Source: Arcicella lustrica
Lineage (GTDB): Bacteria; Bacteroidota; Bacteroidia; Cytophagales; Spirosomataceae
Assembly: GCF_034930985.1 (NCBI RefSeq)
Contig: NZ_JAYGIM010000007.1
Coordinates: 124,001-188,000 of the forward strand
DNA length: 64,000 nt
Reading direction: 5' to 3'
Positions 1-8,659 of the stretch are shown here, piece by piece. Within the stretch, counting starts at the first letter, position 1. The number at the start of each line of letters is the position of its first letter. Below the pieces are notes generated by a model. It searched no databases and was not told where the DNA came from. It worked only from the letters and a program-made list of their open reading frames with translations. Position numbers and translations under genes: made by a program.

Positions 1-582
1 GGTTTTGTCGAAGTAAACCAAAGCCTTCGCATTTGGAAAATCAGGTTGTCCCGCCAAAGGAATTACTTTCACATTAGGGTTTTGAAGAATGGCTACTTCT
101 TCTTGATAATTAGCTTTTAAGGTTTGTCCTTCTTGTGCTAAAATTTGATTTTGAGATTCTAAGGCAAGTAATTTATCCTCAGATTTTTGCCAATTGCTAA
201 AGAACCAAACATTTCCTGCAATACTTAAAGCCAAAAGTACCCATGAAGCTGCCATTCGCCAAGTATTAGTTGTTTTCAGCGACTTGATATTATTTTCTGG
301 ATTGATGGCTGTTGGTATTTCTAGCGTTTGCCATCCTGTATTTTCAGTATTTGTATATTCTTTTTTAAGGGCTTCCATCACTCTATCCTTGAGAGCAACT
401 GGAGGTTCCTGTTGAAATTGAAGTGCATAATTTTCAAGCGTACCCTGTAAAGCCATCAGTTCCATCTGAATGGCAGGATACTCTTCTGCAAGGCGTTCTA
501 CCTCTGCGGTTTCCGCAGTATTGGTAGCTCCTAGCAAGTAGCTCTCCAAAATACCAGATTCTATGTATTCTTGAATGTTCAT
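1..582 (-). CDS. anti-sigma factor, RskA-like (C-terminus cut by window edge)
   Basis: Reading the minus strand from an ATG at 580-582 gives an open frame of 194 codons that runs off the window start. It begins MNIQEYIESGILESYLLG, an acidic helical segment typical of the sigma-binding part of anti-sigma factors, without an HxxxCxxC zinc motif. One membrane segment follows (about residues 111-130, core SWVLLALSIAGNVWFF), then a coiled-coil stretch, then the start of an RskA-type extracytoplasmic domain (NVKVIPLAGQPDFPNAKALV). By family it would hold the neighbouring sigma factor at the inner membrane and release it on an envelope signal. It lies 82 bp downstream of the sigma gene, same strand, so the two are probably co-transcribed. 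The protein end is not visible. Confidence 0.85.
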   Translation of the reverse strand, partial: MNIQEYIESGILESYLLGATNTAETAEVERLAEEYPAIQMELMALQGTLENYALQFQQEPPVALKDRVMEALKKEYTNTENTGWQTLEIPTAINPENNIKSLKTTNTWRMAASWVLLALSIAGNVWFFSNWQKSEDKLLALESQNQILAQEGQTLKANYQEEVAILQNPNVKVIPLAGQPDFPNAKALVYFDKT

Positions 583-664
583 TTTTTTAAACGTTAATCA
601 TGGTTGATGTTTGTGAAAGAGTGATTTCTGATTTGCTTAAATTGAGCAATCATCAATCGTTCAA

Positions 665-1252
665 TTACAAATCAAAAAATCCAGAGAGGAAAATCAATCC
701 GAGTTCAATAAAATACTGCCTTAATTGTACAATAGCAGATTTTACTCTTGTTTTGACCGTTCCTAGTGGAATACCAAATTCTTCAGAAACCTCCGCTTGT
801 GTGTAACCTTTGAAATAAAGTAAATCAATAATTTGCTGATGTTCGGGACGAAGGTTTTCAATAACCTTTTTTATGCCGATGGCATCAATGTCAAACTGAC
901 TTCCTCCTTGGCTATCGATGAAATTTACATGGTCATCGAGGTCGTGATTTTTCTGAGAATTTTGGAATTCTTGTGAACGAATTCTATCAATGGCTGTATT
1001 TCTAGCCACGTTTAGGATCCAAGTAAATAATGTACCTTTTGTGCGATTATAGCCTTCTATATTTCGCCAAATCTTCACAAAAGAGTCTTGCATGACATCA
1101 GCAGCGACTTCTTCTGAACGAACAATTTTCAGAATAACCCCATAAAGTGCTGAGGAATAATTATCATACAAGATGGAGAACCCTCGCTCATCCTTACTTT
1201 GCAATAAGGACACGAGTGCTTCTTCAGCTATAATGGTTTTGCGTTTAGACAT
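665..1252 (-). CDS. ECF RNA polymerase sigma factor (SigK-like)
   Basis: A 195-residue sigma-70 family protein of extracytoplasmic-function size. Region 2 spans about residues 23-95 and contains the core-binding and -10 segment (DVMQDSFVKIWRNI, then FTWILNVARNTAIDRIR). Region 4 spans about 128-178 with the helix-turn-helix YTQAEVSEEFGIPLGTVKTR. There is no region 1 or 3. The gene is followed by an RskA-like anti-sigma gene, the usual sigma/anti-sigma arrangement, so its activity is probably controlled by sequestration. The C-terminal tail after region 4 is hydrophobic (LGLIFLSGFF), which is unusual. The regulon is unknown, but the fasciclin gene just upstream is an obvious candidate target. 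Confidence 0.93.
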   Translation of the reverse strand: MSKRKTIIAEEALVSLLQSKDERGFSILYDNYSSALYGVILKIVRSEEVAADVMQDSFVKIWRNIEGYNRTKGTLFTWILNVARNTAIDRIRSQEFQNSQKNHDLDDHVNFIDSQGGSQFDIDAIGIKKVIENLRPEHQQIIDLLYFKGYTQAEVSEEFGIPLGTVKTRVKSAIVQLRQYFIELGLIFLSGFFDL

Positions 1253-1681
1253 GAGTGTTTTCTTCTCAATGAATGTAAGATGATGAATGAATAACTTTTT
1301 AATACAACGCCCAAAGCAACGTTATGTTTAAAATAAGTTTTTTCATATTTTACCTTCTTGGTAAAGGGCTTAATAAAGATAATGGGATAATTCCAATAAT
1401 TTATAATTGAAATACTATGTGTTTATAAAATTAAGGAGAAGGAGGTTTAATAATATGTTATTTATAAATAAGAAGTATTAAAGAGATTTTTACGATTGTA
1501 CTATTTTTGAAAATTATATTTAAAAACTTATTTGTTCAAATGGCGGAGTAAAATAAGCGTTAAAAACAAAGGACTTTCCAACAAAGAGAAAGCCCTTTGT
1601 ACATTACCCATTATTAAACCACACCTGTCTATTAGGCGTGAAGAAAGTATTGATAACTAACTTCATACCCTTTTGGGTGAA
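1253..1681. other. intergenic region between sigma factor and fasciclin gene
   Basis: About 430 bp of AT-rich DNA without a credible gene. It must contain the minus-strand promoter of the sigma gene near its left end. I found no good TAnnTTTG element for it. The only clear element is the hairpin terminator at 1566-1600 that ends the fasciclin transcript. Confidence 0.6.
1566..1600 (-). terminator. intrinsic terminator of the fasciclin gene
   Basis: A 13-nt inverted repeat (1566-1578 and 1588-1600, one mismatch, 9-nt loop) is followed on the minus strand by TTTGTTTTT. It lies about 80 nt past the fasciclin stop codon. Confidence 0.75.
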
Positions 1682-2227
1682 TTACATTTTAGGTAATACT
1701 ACGGCATCCAACACATGAATTACACCGTTTGATTGATAAACATCATAAGTACTGATGTTTGATGTTCCACCATTTTCATCTTTCAACATGATGTTATGAG
1801 AGCCATTCATCATTGCATATAATTTTCCACCACTTACTGTATTTAAAGTAGCTGTTCCATTACCCGCTTTGATGGCTTTTGCAATAGCATCGAAATCTAA
1901 TTTGCCAGCTACAACATGGTACGTTAAAACTTTGGCTAAGGTTGCCTTGTTTTCTGGTTTTAATAAAGTTTCAACAGTGCCTGCTGGAAGATTTTCAAAA
2001 GCATCATTTACAGGAGCAAAAACTGTGAATGGTCCTTTGGTTTGTAAAGTACTTACTAAGTCTGCTGCTTTTACTGCGGCAACCAAAGTAGTGTGCGCCT
2101 TAGAATTAACGGCGTTTTCAACAATGTTTTTTGCAGGAAACATCGCTTCATTTCCTACAGTTACTGTTTGGGCATTACTCGTAAATGCCATTGCACAAAA
2201 TGCTAATCCTAATATTACCTTTTTCAT
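1682..2227 (-). CDS. secreted fasciclin (FAS1) domain protein
   Basis: A 181-residue protein with a signal peptide (MKKVILGLAFCAMAF, likely cleavage after SNA at 19). A single FAS1 domain occupies about residues 40-178. The conserved FAS1 pieces are visible: FTVFAPVNDAFENLP near 67-81, YHVV at 103-106, and a final NGVIHVLDAVVLP strand. FAS1 domains act in adhesion or surface interactions; no ligand can be read from the sequence. The gene is monocistronic, with its own terminator downstream. It sits next to an ECF sigma/RskA-like pair, the same association as MPT70/MPT83 with SigK/RskA in Mycobacterium tuberculosis, which suggests that sigma factor may control it. Confidence 0.93.
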   Translation of the reverse strand: MKKVILGLAFCAMAFTSNAQTVTVGNEAMFPAKNIVENAVNSKAHTTLVAAVKAADLVSTLQTKGPFTVFAPVNDAFENLPAGTVETLLKPENKATLAKVLTYHVVAGKLDFDAIAKAIKAGNGTATLNTVSGGKLYAMMNGSHNIMLKDENGGTSNISTYDVYQSNGVIHVLDAVVLPKM

Positions 2228-2306
2228 CTTTTTTGATTGTTTAAATATCGTTTCAAACAGATTTACGGAAGTAATAAAGTTTTGGATTGCTGATATTGAT
2301 AAAAAA

Positions 2307-2346
2307 CAAAGAAAGGCGTAAACATTGCTGCCTACGCCTTTCTTTG
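2307..2346 (-). terminator. intrinsic terminator of the DUF1573 gene
   Basis: Perfect 14-bp stem (2307-2320 with 2333-2346), 12-nt loop, followed on the minus strand by TTTTTT. It begins 16 nt past the DUF1573 stop codon. Confidence 0.88.
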
Positions 2347-2362
2347 AACTATTTAAGAAATA

Positions 2363-2794
2363 TTATTTCGTTGATTTTTTCTTAGCTGGAGCTTTCGCTG
2401 GAGCAGGTGTTTCAATTGGAGTACCTTTTGGAACAACTTCACCTTTGAATGATAAGATAATTTGTGGTGTCTCTGCATTACTAATTACAGTAACTGTTTT
2501 TGAAAAACCACCTGGGCGACCAGCCGAACTAAATGCTGCCGTTACTTTACCAGTTTTTCCTGGCATTACTGGCTCTTTCGTCCAGTCAGGAGTAGTACAA
2601 CCACATGAAGGCGAAGCATTTGAAATAACAACTGGTGCAGTACCTGTATTTGTAAATTCAAAAACGTGAGTTGCCACAACGCCTTCTTCTATTTTACCAA
2701 AATCATGAGATTCTGATTTGAATTTAATTACTCCTTGCGCATTGGCAAAAGAAGCAACAAATACCAATGCGAAAACGAAAAATAACTTTTTCAT
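2363..2794 (-). CDS. secreted DUF1573 protein
   Basis: A 143-residue exported protein: signal peptide 1-19 (ends ANA-Q), then a DUF1573 immunoglobulin-like domain at about 25-115, with HDFGKIEEG at its start and the family-typical SCGCTTP at 63-69. The tail (about 118-143) is a lysine/alanine/proline-rich low-complexity stretch. DUF1573 proteins are abundant in Bacteroidota; they resemble ASPM/MSP-type beta-sandwich domains and their role is unknown. It has its own well-formed minus-strand promoter at 2929-2959 and its own terminator, so it is a single-gene unit. Confidence 0.9.
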   Translation of the reverse strand: MKKLFFVFALVFVASFANAQGVIKFKSESHDFGKIEEGVVATHVFEFTNTGTAPVVISNASPSCGCTTPDWTKEPVMPGKTGKVTAAFSSAGRPGGFSKTVTVISNAETPQIILSFKGEVVPKGTPIETPAPAKAPAKKKSTK

Positions 2795-2928
2795 ATTAGA
2801 TTTAATTGTTTTGTTTTAATGATGTTTAAGATAATTGTAAAAATATTATAATCAGAACAAAGTTTTAAACGATGCCTTAAAATTAAAATTTCGTTTAATT
2901 TAATAAAAAATACCCTTAATTCACAAAA

Positions 2929-2959
2929 CAAAAGTAAAGTCTTGTAGATGCTTCGCAAA
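2929..2959 (-). promoter_or_regulatory. promoter of the DUF1573 gene
   Basis: On the minus strand, -33 TTTG (2959-2956), 19-nt spacer, -7 TACTTTTG (2936-2929): an exact match to the Bacteroidota consensus. It predicts a start near 2922 and a leader of about 128 nt. Confidence 0.78.
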
Positions 2960-3022
2960 ATGTTTCATAGGTTTTAACAAATCATTAACAAGAGCACAAT
3001 TTCTTTGCTTCGAGAATCTATA

Positions 3023-3054
3023 TTTGTTACCCTAATTAATTTTTGTTATTTTTG
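3023..3054 (+). promoter_or_regulatory. promoter of the E1 dehydrogenase gene
   Basis: -33 TTTG (3023-3026), 20-nt spacer, -7 TATTTTTG (3047-3054). It predicts a transcript start near 3061, about 40 nt before the TTG start codon at 3102, which supports that start. Confidence 0.78.
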
Positions 3055-3101
3055 GTACTGAAACTTATATTTTATCGTTCATTTATACCCCTCTCACTGT
3101 C

Positions 3102-5510
3102 TTGGAAAACACACTTCTGTCAGAAACTATTGTATTCACCAAAGAATCAGTCTTGACTGATTATCGGGTTGCTCGCATGAGTCGTGAGTGTAGCCTCCTT
3201 GTAAGGAAAGAAGTTTTTGCTGGTCGTGCTAAGTTTGGAATCTACGGAGACGGAAAAGAACTCTGCCAACTTGCTTTGGCAAGAGCCATGAAAGCTGGAG
3301 ACTTTATTTCAGGATATTATCGTGATCAAACCATTGTTGCGGCTGTCGGTGATATGACTTGGATGCAATACTTTTCACAACTTTACGGACATCCAGACGT
3401 TAATTTCGATCCACACACTGGCGGAAGAGCAATGAATAATCATCATGCTACTAGATGGTTAGACGAAGAGGGAGAATGGGTTGACCAAACAAAATTATTT
3501 AATTCTGCGGCTGGAGTATCTTCAACGGCTGGACAAATGCCAAGAGCAGTCGGCTTAGCCTATTCTTCTAAATTATACAGACAATTACCTGATCTTCAAG
3601 AAATTTCAGAAAAGTTTACTCGTAACGGCAGTGAAGTATGTTTCTCGACCATCGGCGATGCTTCTACTTCAGAAGGCATGTTTCTGGAATGTGTAAATGC
3701 TTCGGGTGTTTTGCAGATTCCTTTGGTGATGTCTGTTTGGGATGATGGTTACGGCATTTCAGTTCCTTCAGAATATCAAACCACAAAATCTTCTATTTCA
3801 AAAGCGCTTGCAGGCTATCAAAGAAATGAAGATGGCGCTGGCATAGAAATTTTTACAGTAAAAGCGTGGGATTATGTGGCTTTGATGGAAACTTACCAAA
3901 AAGCAGCGACTTTAGCTCGTGACTATCATATTCCATCTTTAATTCACGTAGAAGAAGTAACACAACAGCAAGGACATTCAGCGTCGGGTTCACACGAAAG
4001 ATATAAATCTGCGAAAAGATTACAATTTGAATTAGATTATGATTGTAATATAAAATTCAGAGAATGGATTCTTGCAGAAGATTTGGCTACTGAAGAAGAA
4101 CTAAAAAGCATTGACGAAGAAGCCGTTAAAGAAGCAAAGGCTTGTCAAAAAGCAGCTTGGAATGCTTACATGAGTTCAATCAAGCCAGAAAGAGAAGATT
4201 TACTTTCATTATTATATCAAGCAGCCGCTGAAACCGAAAATGGAGCAGAAGTAAAAAAAATAGCAGAAGAATTACGCAAAGCCATTAATCCGATTCATCA
4301 TGAAAATGTGGTAGCGGCAAGAAAAGTACTAAGAGTTTTACGTTCTGAAGACTCATCAGCCAAACAAGGATTAAAAAAATGGTTAAAACAAACTGATGCT
4401 GCTAATGATAAAAGATTTAACTCGCATCAGTTTAGTATCTCAAAATATTCACCGTTAAAAGTACAGGCTGTTCAGCCAGAATATGATGCGAATTCCCCAA
4501 TAATAGATGGACGAGAAATATTAAATAGAAATTTCGACTATTTATTCAGTACAAATCCTAGAATTTTTATTTTAGGAGAAGATGTGGGGAAAATTGGGGA
4601 TGTAAACCAAACATTAGCAGGTTTACAAGATAAATTTGGGGAATTAAGAGTAACTGATACTGGAATTCGAGAAATGACGATTGTTGGTCAAGGAATTGGA
4701 GCGGCGATGAGAGGCTTAAGACCAATTATTGAAATTCAATATTTAGATTATATATTTTACCCATTCGCTACTTTATCGGATGATTTGGCTTGTTTACAAT
4801 ATAGAACAGTAGGTGGACAAAAAGCACCATTGATTGTTAGAACCAGAGGACATCGTTTAGAAGGGATTTGGCATTCGGGTTCGCCAATGTCTGTTTTATT
4901 AGGTGGTTTAAAAGGTATTCATCTCTGCGTACCAAGAAATATGACGCAAGCCGCTGGAATGTATAATACTTTATTGAATTCAGACGACCCAGCTATTGTC
5001 ATCGAATGTTTGAATGGTTATCGATTGAAAGAGAAATTGCCAACCAATTTACATGAAACAAGAGTAGCATTAGGAATGCCAGAGGTAATCAGAGAAGGAA
5101 GAGATATTACCATTGTTACTTATGGTTCGATGTGTAGAATTGTGATGGAAGCGGCTCGCCAATTAGAAAATATGGATATTTCGGTAGAAGTGATAGATGT
5201 ACAAACTCTAATGCCTTTTGATATTTCACACAGTATAGTAGAATCAATTAAGAAGACGAATAGAGTAATTTTTGCAGATGAAGATATGCCAGGAGGAGCT
5301 TCAGCATATATGATGCAACAAGTATTGGATGAACAAAATGCCTATAGATATTTAGATGCCAAACCTGTATGTATGGCAGCGGTTCCTCACCGTCCAGCAT
5401 ATAGTTCTGATGGAGATTATTTTTCAAAACCAAATGCAGAGAATGTTGTAGATACGGCTTATCAACTAATGTCTGAATGCTATCCGATAAAGTTTCCAGC
5501 AATTTATTAA
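3102..5510 (+). CDS. fused 2-oxoacid dehydrogenase E1 alpha-beta subunit
   Basis: An 802-residue single chain carrying both E1 halves of a thiamine-diphosphate 2-oxoacid dehydrogenase (branched-chain 2-oxoisovalerate or pyruvate type). It decarboxylates the 2-oxoacid and passes the acyl group to lipoyl-E2. The E1-alpha half is about residues 20-330; its ThDP motif reads GDASTSEG at 185-192 and ends WDDGYGIS at 213-220, with Asp where two-subunit enzymes have Asn (known of the fused family as I recall it). A helical linker of about 130 residues follows. The E1-beta half starts near 465 (IDGREILNRNFDYLF), with the pyrimidine-binding domain to about 650 and the transketolase C-terminal domain to about 790. 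The start is TTG; the next ATG (3177) would cut conserved sequence. No E2 or E3 gene is nearby, so substrate choice is unresolved. Confidence 0.92.
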   Translation: MENTLLSETIVFTKESVLTDYRVARMSRECSLLVRKEVFAGRAKFGIYGDGKELCQLALARAMKAGDFISGYYRDQTIVAAVGDMTWMQYFSQLYGHPDVNFDPHTGGRAMNNHHATRWLDEEGEWVDQTKLFNSAAGVSSTAGQMPRAVGLAYSSKLYRQLPDLQEISEKFTRNGSEVCFSTIGDASTSEGMFLECVNASGVLQIPLVMSVWDDGYGISVPSEYQTTKSSISKALAGYQRNEDGAGIEIFTVKAWDYVALMETYQKAATLARDYHIPSLIHVEEVTQQQGHSASGSHERYKSAKRLQFELDYDCNIKFREWILAEDLATEEELKSIDEEAVKEAKACQKAAWNAYMSSIKPEREDLLSLLYQAAAETENGAEVKKIAEELRKAINPIHHENVVAARKVLRVLRSEDSSAKQGLKKWLKQTDAANDKRFNSHQFSISKYSPLKVQAVQPEYDANSPIIDGREILNRNFDYLFSTNPRIFILGEDVGKIGDVNQTLAGLQDKFGELRVTDTGIREMTIVGQGIGAAMRGLRPIIEIQYLDYIFYPFATLSDDLACLQYRTVGGQKAPLIVRTRGHRLEGIWHSGSPMSVLLGGLKGIHLCVPRNMTQAAGMYNTLLNSDDPAIVIECLNGYRLKEKLPTNLHETRVALGMPEVIREGRDITIVTYGSMCRIVMEAARQLENMDISVEVIDVQTLMPFDISHSIVESIKKTNRVIFADEDMPGGASAYMMQQVLDEQNAYRYLDAKPVCMAAVPHRPAYSSDGDYFSKPNAENVVDTAYQLMSECYPIKFPAIY

Positions 5511-5724
5511 AAAGAATGAGTTAATATTAAGATTATATTTTTTCAGCCTTAAATGTGTTGAGAATTGAAACTTTTTCTATTTTTTTATGTACTTAATTGC
5601 CTTTTAGTAAATAATGCTAAGGATTTAAGTTATTTTTTTTAATTTCGTATGGTTTTTTCAAACTTTTAGAAAGTTCATTAGTATAATGAGTAGTTTCATA
5701 GGTATGTGAATAAGCTTTTTCTAA

Positions 5725-6513
5725 TTGCTTGAAAACAATATCTTTAATAAAATTACATTGAACCCCTTACGAAAAATTAAGAAATGGATTTGGCCGACGG
5801 TACTAACTATAGTTTTACTGTCGATTGTAATTTATGCTGAAAGTGTTCATCATCATCAGAAATGTAAGAATATCAAGGTAAACATTGAAGGTGCTAACGA
5901 AAATGAATTAGTTACTGCTGATGAGATTTTAGCGATTGTTAGTCCAAACGTTGTTGACAGTCCCGAAGGAAAACCTTTTGATAAGATTGACTTTAAAAAA
6001 ATTGAAAAAAGAGTTTGTTTAAATAAATTAGTAAAGTCATGTCAAGTTCATCGTGATTTAAGCGGAGAAATGACAATTGATATTGTAGAACACACACCAC
6101 TCGCCCGAGTATTATATAATAAAAGTTCAGATAGTTACGTCACAGAGAAAGGCGATTTTATCGGTATTTCTCAACATTTTACTCCCAGAGTTTTATTACT
6201 CTCGGGAAAGTATTTTGATAAAATACAGGATTTAAAAGAAGTGAGAAGTAAACCTATCTTAGAACTAATCAATGCTATCAATGACGATCCTTTTTGGAAA
6301 GCGCAAATAACCCAGTTAATCGTTGAGAAAGATGGAGGTATTACCATGGTGCCCGAAGTAGGAAATCATGTGATTGAGTTTGGGATGGGAATTGATATTG
6401 AATCTAAATTTAAGAAAATTAAAATTTTTTATAAAGATATTCTGCCTGCTAAAGGCTGGGATACCTATCATAAAGTAAGTGTAAAATACAGAAATCAGAT
6501 TATTTGTGAGTAA
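5725..6513 (+). CDS. ftsQ: cell division protein FtsQ
   Basis: A 262-residue bitopic inner-membrane protein. A short basic cytoplasmic segment (LRKIKKWIW) precedes one membrane helix (about residues 23-39), followed by a periplasmic POTRA-like domain (NIKVNIEGANENELVTADEI) and the FtsQ beta domain. FtsQ links early and late divisome proteins. The identification rests on this architecture and on ftsA following 132 bp downstream. There is no ATG near the start: TTG at 5725 is used here, and TTG at 5758 is possible. The usual neighbours murC (upstream) and ftsZ (downstream of ftsA) are absent; upstream lies the E1 gene. Confidence 0.88.
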   Translation: MLENNIFNKITLNPLRKIKKWIWPTVLTIVLLSIVIYAESVHHHQKCKNIKVNIEGANENELVTADEILAIVSPNVVDSPEGKPFDKIDFKKIEKRVCLNKLVKSCQVHRDLSGEMTIDIVEHTPLARVLYNKSSDSYVTEKGDFIGISQHFTPRVLLLSGKYFDKIQDLKEVRSKPILELINAINDDPFWKAQITQLIVEKDGGITMVPEVGNHVIEFGMGIDIESKFKKIKIFYKDILPAKGWDTYHKVSVKYRNQIICE

Positions 6514-6645
6514 AGATGATGTTTCAAGATAGACTTTATTAAACGGTAAACGATTATCCAATAAGAGTACTTATATTGGCGGTTTATTTTAATAAAACTG
6601 TATGTTGCAAATTCTTAATCCCAAGTTTCCTAAATTCTACCTTCC

Positions 6646-8022
6646 ATGAATGAAATAATCGTTGGACTTGACATAGGCAGTAAGCAAGTAAGTGTAGTTG
6701 CTGGCAGACTTGACAGTTTAGGCAAGTTGGAGATTCTTGGTTTGGGTAAAGCCGATACCACTGGAAGAGTCTCTAAGGGTGTCGTTTTGAATGTCAATAA
6801 AACGATAGAAGCTGTTCAGTCTGCTATCGAGCAAGTTGAAAACCAAGCCAATATTCATATTAGAGGTGTTGTGGCTAGTATCGCTGGACCGAACATTCAT
6901 AGTTCAAAACATAAGGCTGGTATTACCAGACAAACTCGTGGAGAAGAAGTAACGGTTACAGATGTAGATCAAGTTGCTAATGATGCTCAGCGAACTTTTA
7001 TTTCGCAGGGTAATGCGATTGTGCACAATTTACCTCAGGAATATTCTGTAGATTCTGCCAATGGAATTCAAGAACCAGTAGGAATCAGTGGTTTGAAATT
7101 GCAGGGAGAGTTTTTAATGATTATTTCTCCTCAAGCAGAATTGGATAAAACCAAACGCTGTATCGAACGCTCTAAAGATAAAATGGAGATTGAAGGTGGA
7201 TTAGTGTACTCACCTTTAGCCGCTTCTTTAGCTGTATTAACCGAACAAGAAAAGAAAACTGGCGTAGCCTTAGTAGATATAGGAAGTGGCATTACTGAAA
7301 TTGTAATTTATTATAAGAACATTGTAAGACACGTAGCCGTATTGCCATTTGCTGGAGATTCAATCACAACAGATATTGAACAAGGCTGTGGTGTATCTAT
7401 TGAACAAGCGGAACAATTAAAAGTAAAATTTGGCTCTGCCATTGCTGATGAAGTAGCCATTGAAGAGGTTGTTTCGATTCCAAGTGCAAATGGGCGTAAA
7501 CCTAAAATTGTTTCGGTAAAAAATGTTGCGATTATTATTGAGGAAAGATTGAAAGAAATCATGGCTTTAGTTGTTGCTGAAATTACACGTTCTGGTTATT
7601 TAAATAGAATTAACTGTGGAATTGTAATTACTGGTGGAACTGCGCAAATGCCTTATATTGATCAGCTTTTTGAAAGAGTAGCACAAAGAGATGTAAGAAT
7701 TGGTTATCCAAACGAAAATTTAGGAAAAACATTTACAGAAGAGATTAAAAATCCTACTTATTCAACAGCTGTTGGTTTGGTTTGGAGAGGAATTAGAGAT
7801 ATTGATGAGCGTGAAGAGGCTTATAAAATCCTTAGAAAAGATGCTCCAGTAATTATTCCAGTTGTACCAGTTAATACAACAATTAATAAGAGTAGTAGAG
7901 AAAATACAAAATCTGCGGAAACCAATGGTAAGAAAAGCTCTTTAGGATTCTTTGGAAAACTAAAACAAGCAGCAAGTAGAATTATTGGAGAAGATTTAGG
8001 CGATAACGATAAATATGAGTAG
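6646..8022 (+). CDS. ftsA: cell division protein FtsA
   Basis: A 458-residue actin-fold ATPase that tethers FtsZ to the membrane. The phosphate-1 loop is IVGLDIGSKQVSVVAG (about 5-20), the SHS2/1C domain covers about 85-165, phosphate-2 is VALVDIGSGITEI near 209-221, and the adenosine motif is IVITGGTAQM near 327. The last 25 residues include an amphipathic helix (LGFFGKLKQAASRIIGE), the membrane-targeting sequence. The start ATG at 6646 is clear. ftsZ would normally follow; instead ndk lies beyond on the opposite strand. The stop codon is inside the hairpin at 8012-8056. Confidence 0.96.
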   Translation: MNEIIVGLDIGSKQVSVVAGRLDSLGKLEILGLGKADTTGRVSKGVVLNVNKTIEAVQSAIEQVENQANIHIRGVVASIAGPNIHSSKHKAGITRQTRGEEVTVTDVDQVANDAQRTFISQGNAIVHNLPQEYSVDSANGIQEPVGISGLKLQGEFLMIISPQAELDKTKRCIERSKDKMEIEGGLVYSPLAASLAVLTEQEKKTGVALVDIGSGITEIVIYYKNIVRHVAVLPFAGDSITTDIEQGCGVSIEQAEQLKVKFGSAIADEVAIEEVVSIPSANGRKPKIVSVKNVAIIIEERLKEIMALVVAEITRSGYLNRINCGIVITGGTAQMPYIDQLFERVAQRDVRIGYPNENLGKTFTEEIKNPTYSTAVGLVWRGIRDIDEREEAYKILRKDAPVIIPVVPVNTTINKSSRENTKSAETNGKKSSLGFFGKLKQAASRIIGEDLGDNDKYE

Positions 8023-8056
8023 TAGCATGTTTACATTACATATTACTACTCATATT
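8012..8056. terminator. hairpin between convergent ftsA and ndk
   Basis: A perfect 13-bp stem (8012-8024 with 8044-8056) and a 19-nt loop that can pair further. The left arm contains the ftsA stop codon. No long T-run follows, so termination strength is uncertain. It probably serves both converging genes. Confidence 0.6.
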
Positions 8057-8073
8057 GCTGCATAGCACCATTC

Positions 8074-8493
8074 CTAGAACTGCTCTACACCAGCAAAAAA
8101 GAAAAATCCTTCAATAGCAGCATTTTCATCTGAGTCAGAACCGTGAATTGCGTTAGCCTGCACCGATTTAGCAAACACTTTACGAATAGTTCCTTCAGCT
8201 GCTTGAGCTGGATTTGTTGCTCCGATTAAAGTACGGAAATCTAATACTGCATTTTCTTTCTCCAAAATCATTGGAATGATTGGTCCCGACGACATATAGT
8301 CGCATAATTCACCATAAAAAGGTCTTTCAGCGTGAACTGCATAAAATTCTCCAGCTCTTTCCTTAGTAAGTAGCGTTTTCTTAATGGCTACAATACGGAA
8401 ACCCGCTTCTTCAATCATTTTAATAATTGCGCCAGAGTTACCTTCTGCTACTGCATCAGGTTTAATCATTGTAAAAGTTCTGTTAGTTGCCAT
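8074..8493 (-). CDS. ndk: nucleoside diphosphate kinase
   Basis: A 139-residue enzyme of standard bacterial length that transfers phosphate from NTPs to NDPs through a phosphohistidine. The signature TMIKPDAV is at 8-15, and the active-site histidine is His117 in NAIHGSDS. It is cytoplasmic with no signal peptide. The gene is single, convergent with ftsA and divergent from the nrnA-like gene. I found only a weak (7 of 8) -7 match upstream on the minus strand, near 8603-8596. Confidence 0.97.
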   Translation of the reverse strand: MATNRTFTMIKPDAVAEGNSGAIIKMIEEAGFRIVAIKKTLLTKERAGEFYAVHAERPFYGELCDYMSSGPIIPMILEKENAVLDFRTLIGATNPAQAAEGTIRKVFAKSVQANAIHGSDSDENAAIEGFFFFAGVEQF

Positions 8494-8608
8494 ATTTTGA
8501 ATTTATGAAATGTGTGGAATGTGATTTCTTTGAGCTAAATAGTTTTAAAGCTTATCAAAAAGCAACTAAAACGCCATTTAAATAGATTATTTATGTAAAA
8601 TTACGACA

Positions 8609-8644
8609 AAGCAGTAAGGTTTTAGAAACCTTGCAGCTTTTTTT
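8609..8644 (+). terminator. orphan terminator-like hairpin in the ndk/nrnA divergent region
   Basis: Stem 8609-8622 with 8626-8639 (one mismatch and one G-U pair, 3-nt loop), followed by seven T on the plus strand. No plus-strand gene ends nearby: ndk is on the other strand and starts at 8493. It could end a small RNA or insulate the next promoter, which starts 15 nt later. Confidence 0.6.
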
Positions 8645-8659
8645 GTGGAGAATTCTCGC

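Noticed and set aside
1869..2321. 150-codon frame opposite the fasciclin gene
   Set aside because: Antisense shadow of a clear FAS1 gene; it also runs through the DUF1573 terminator hairpin.
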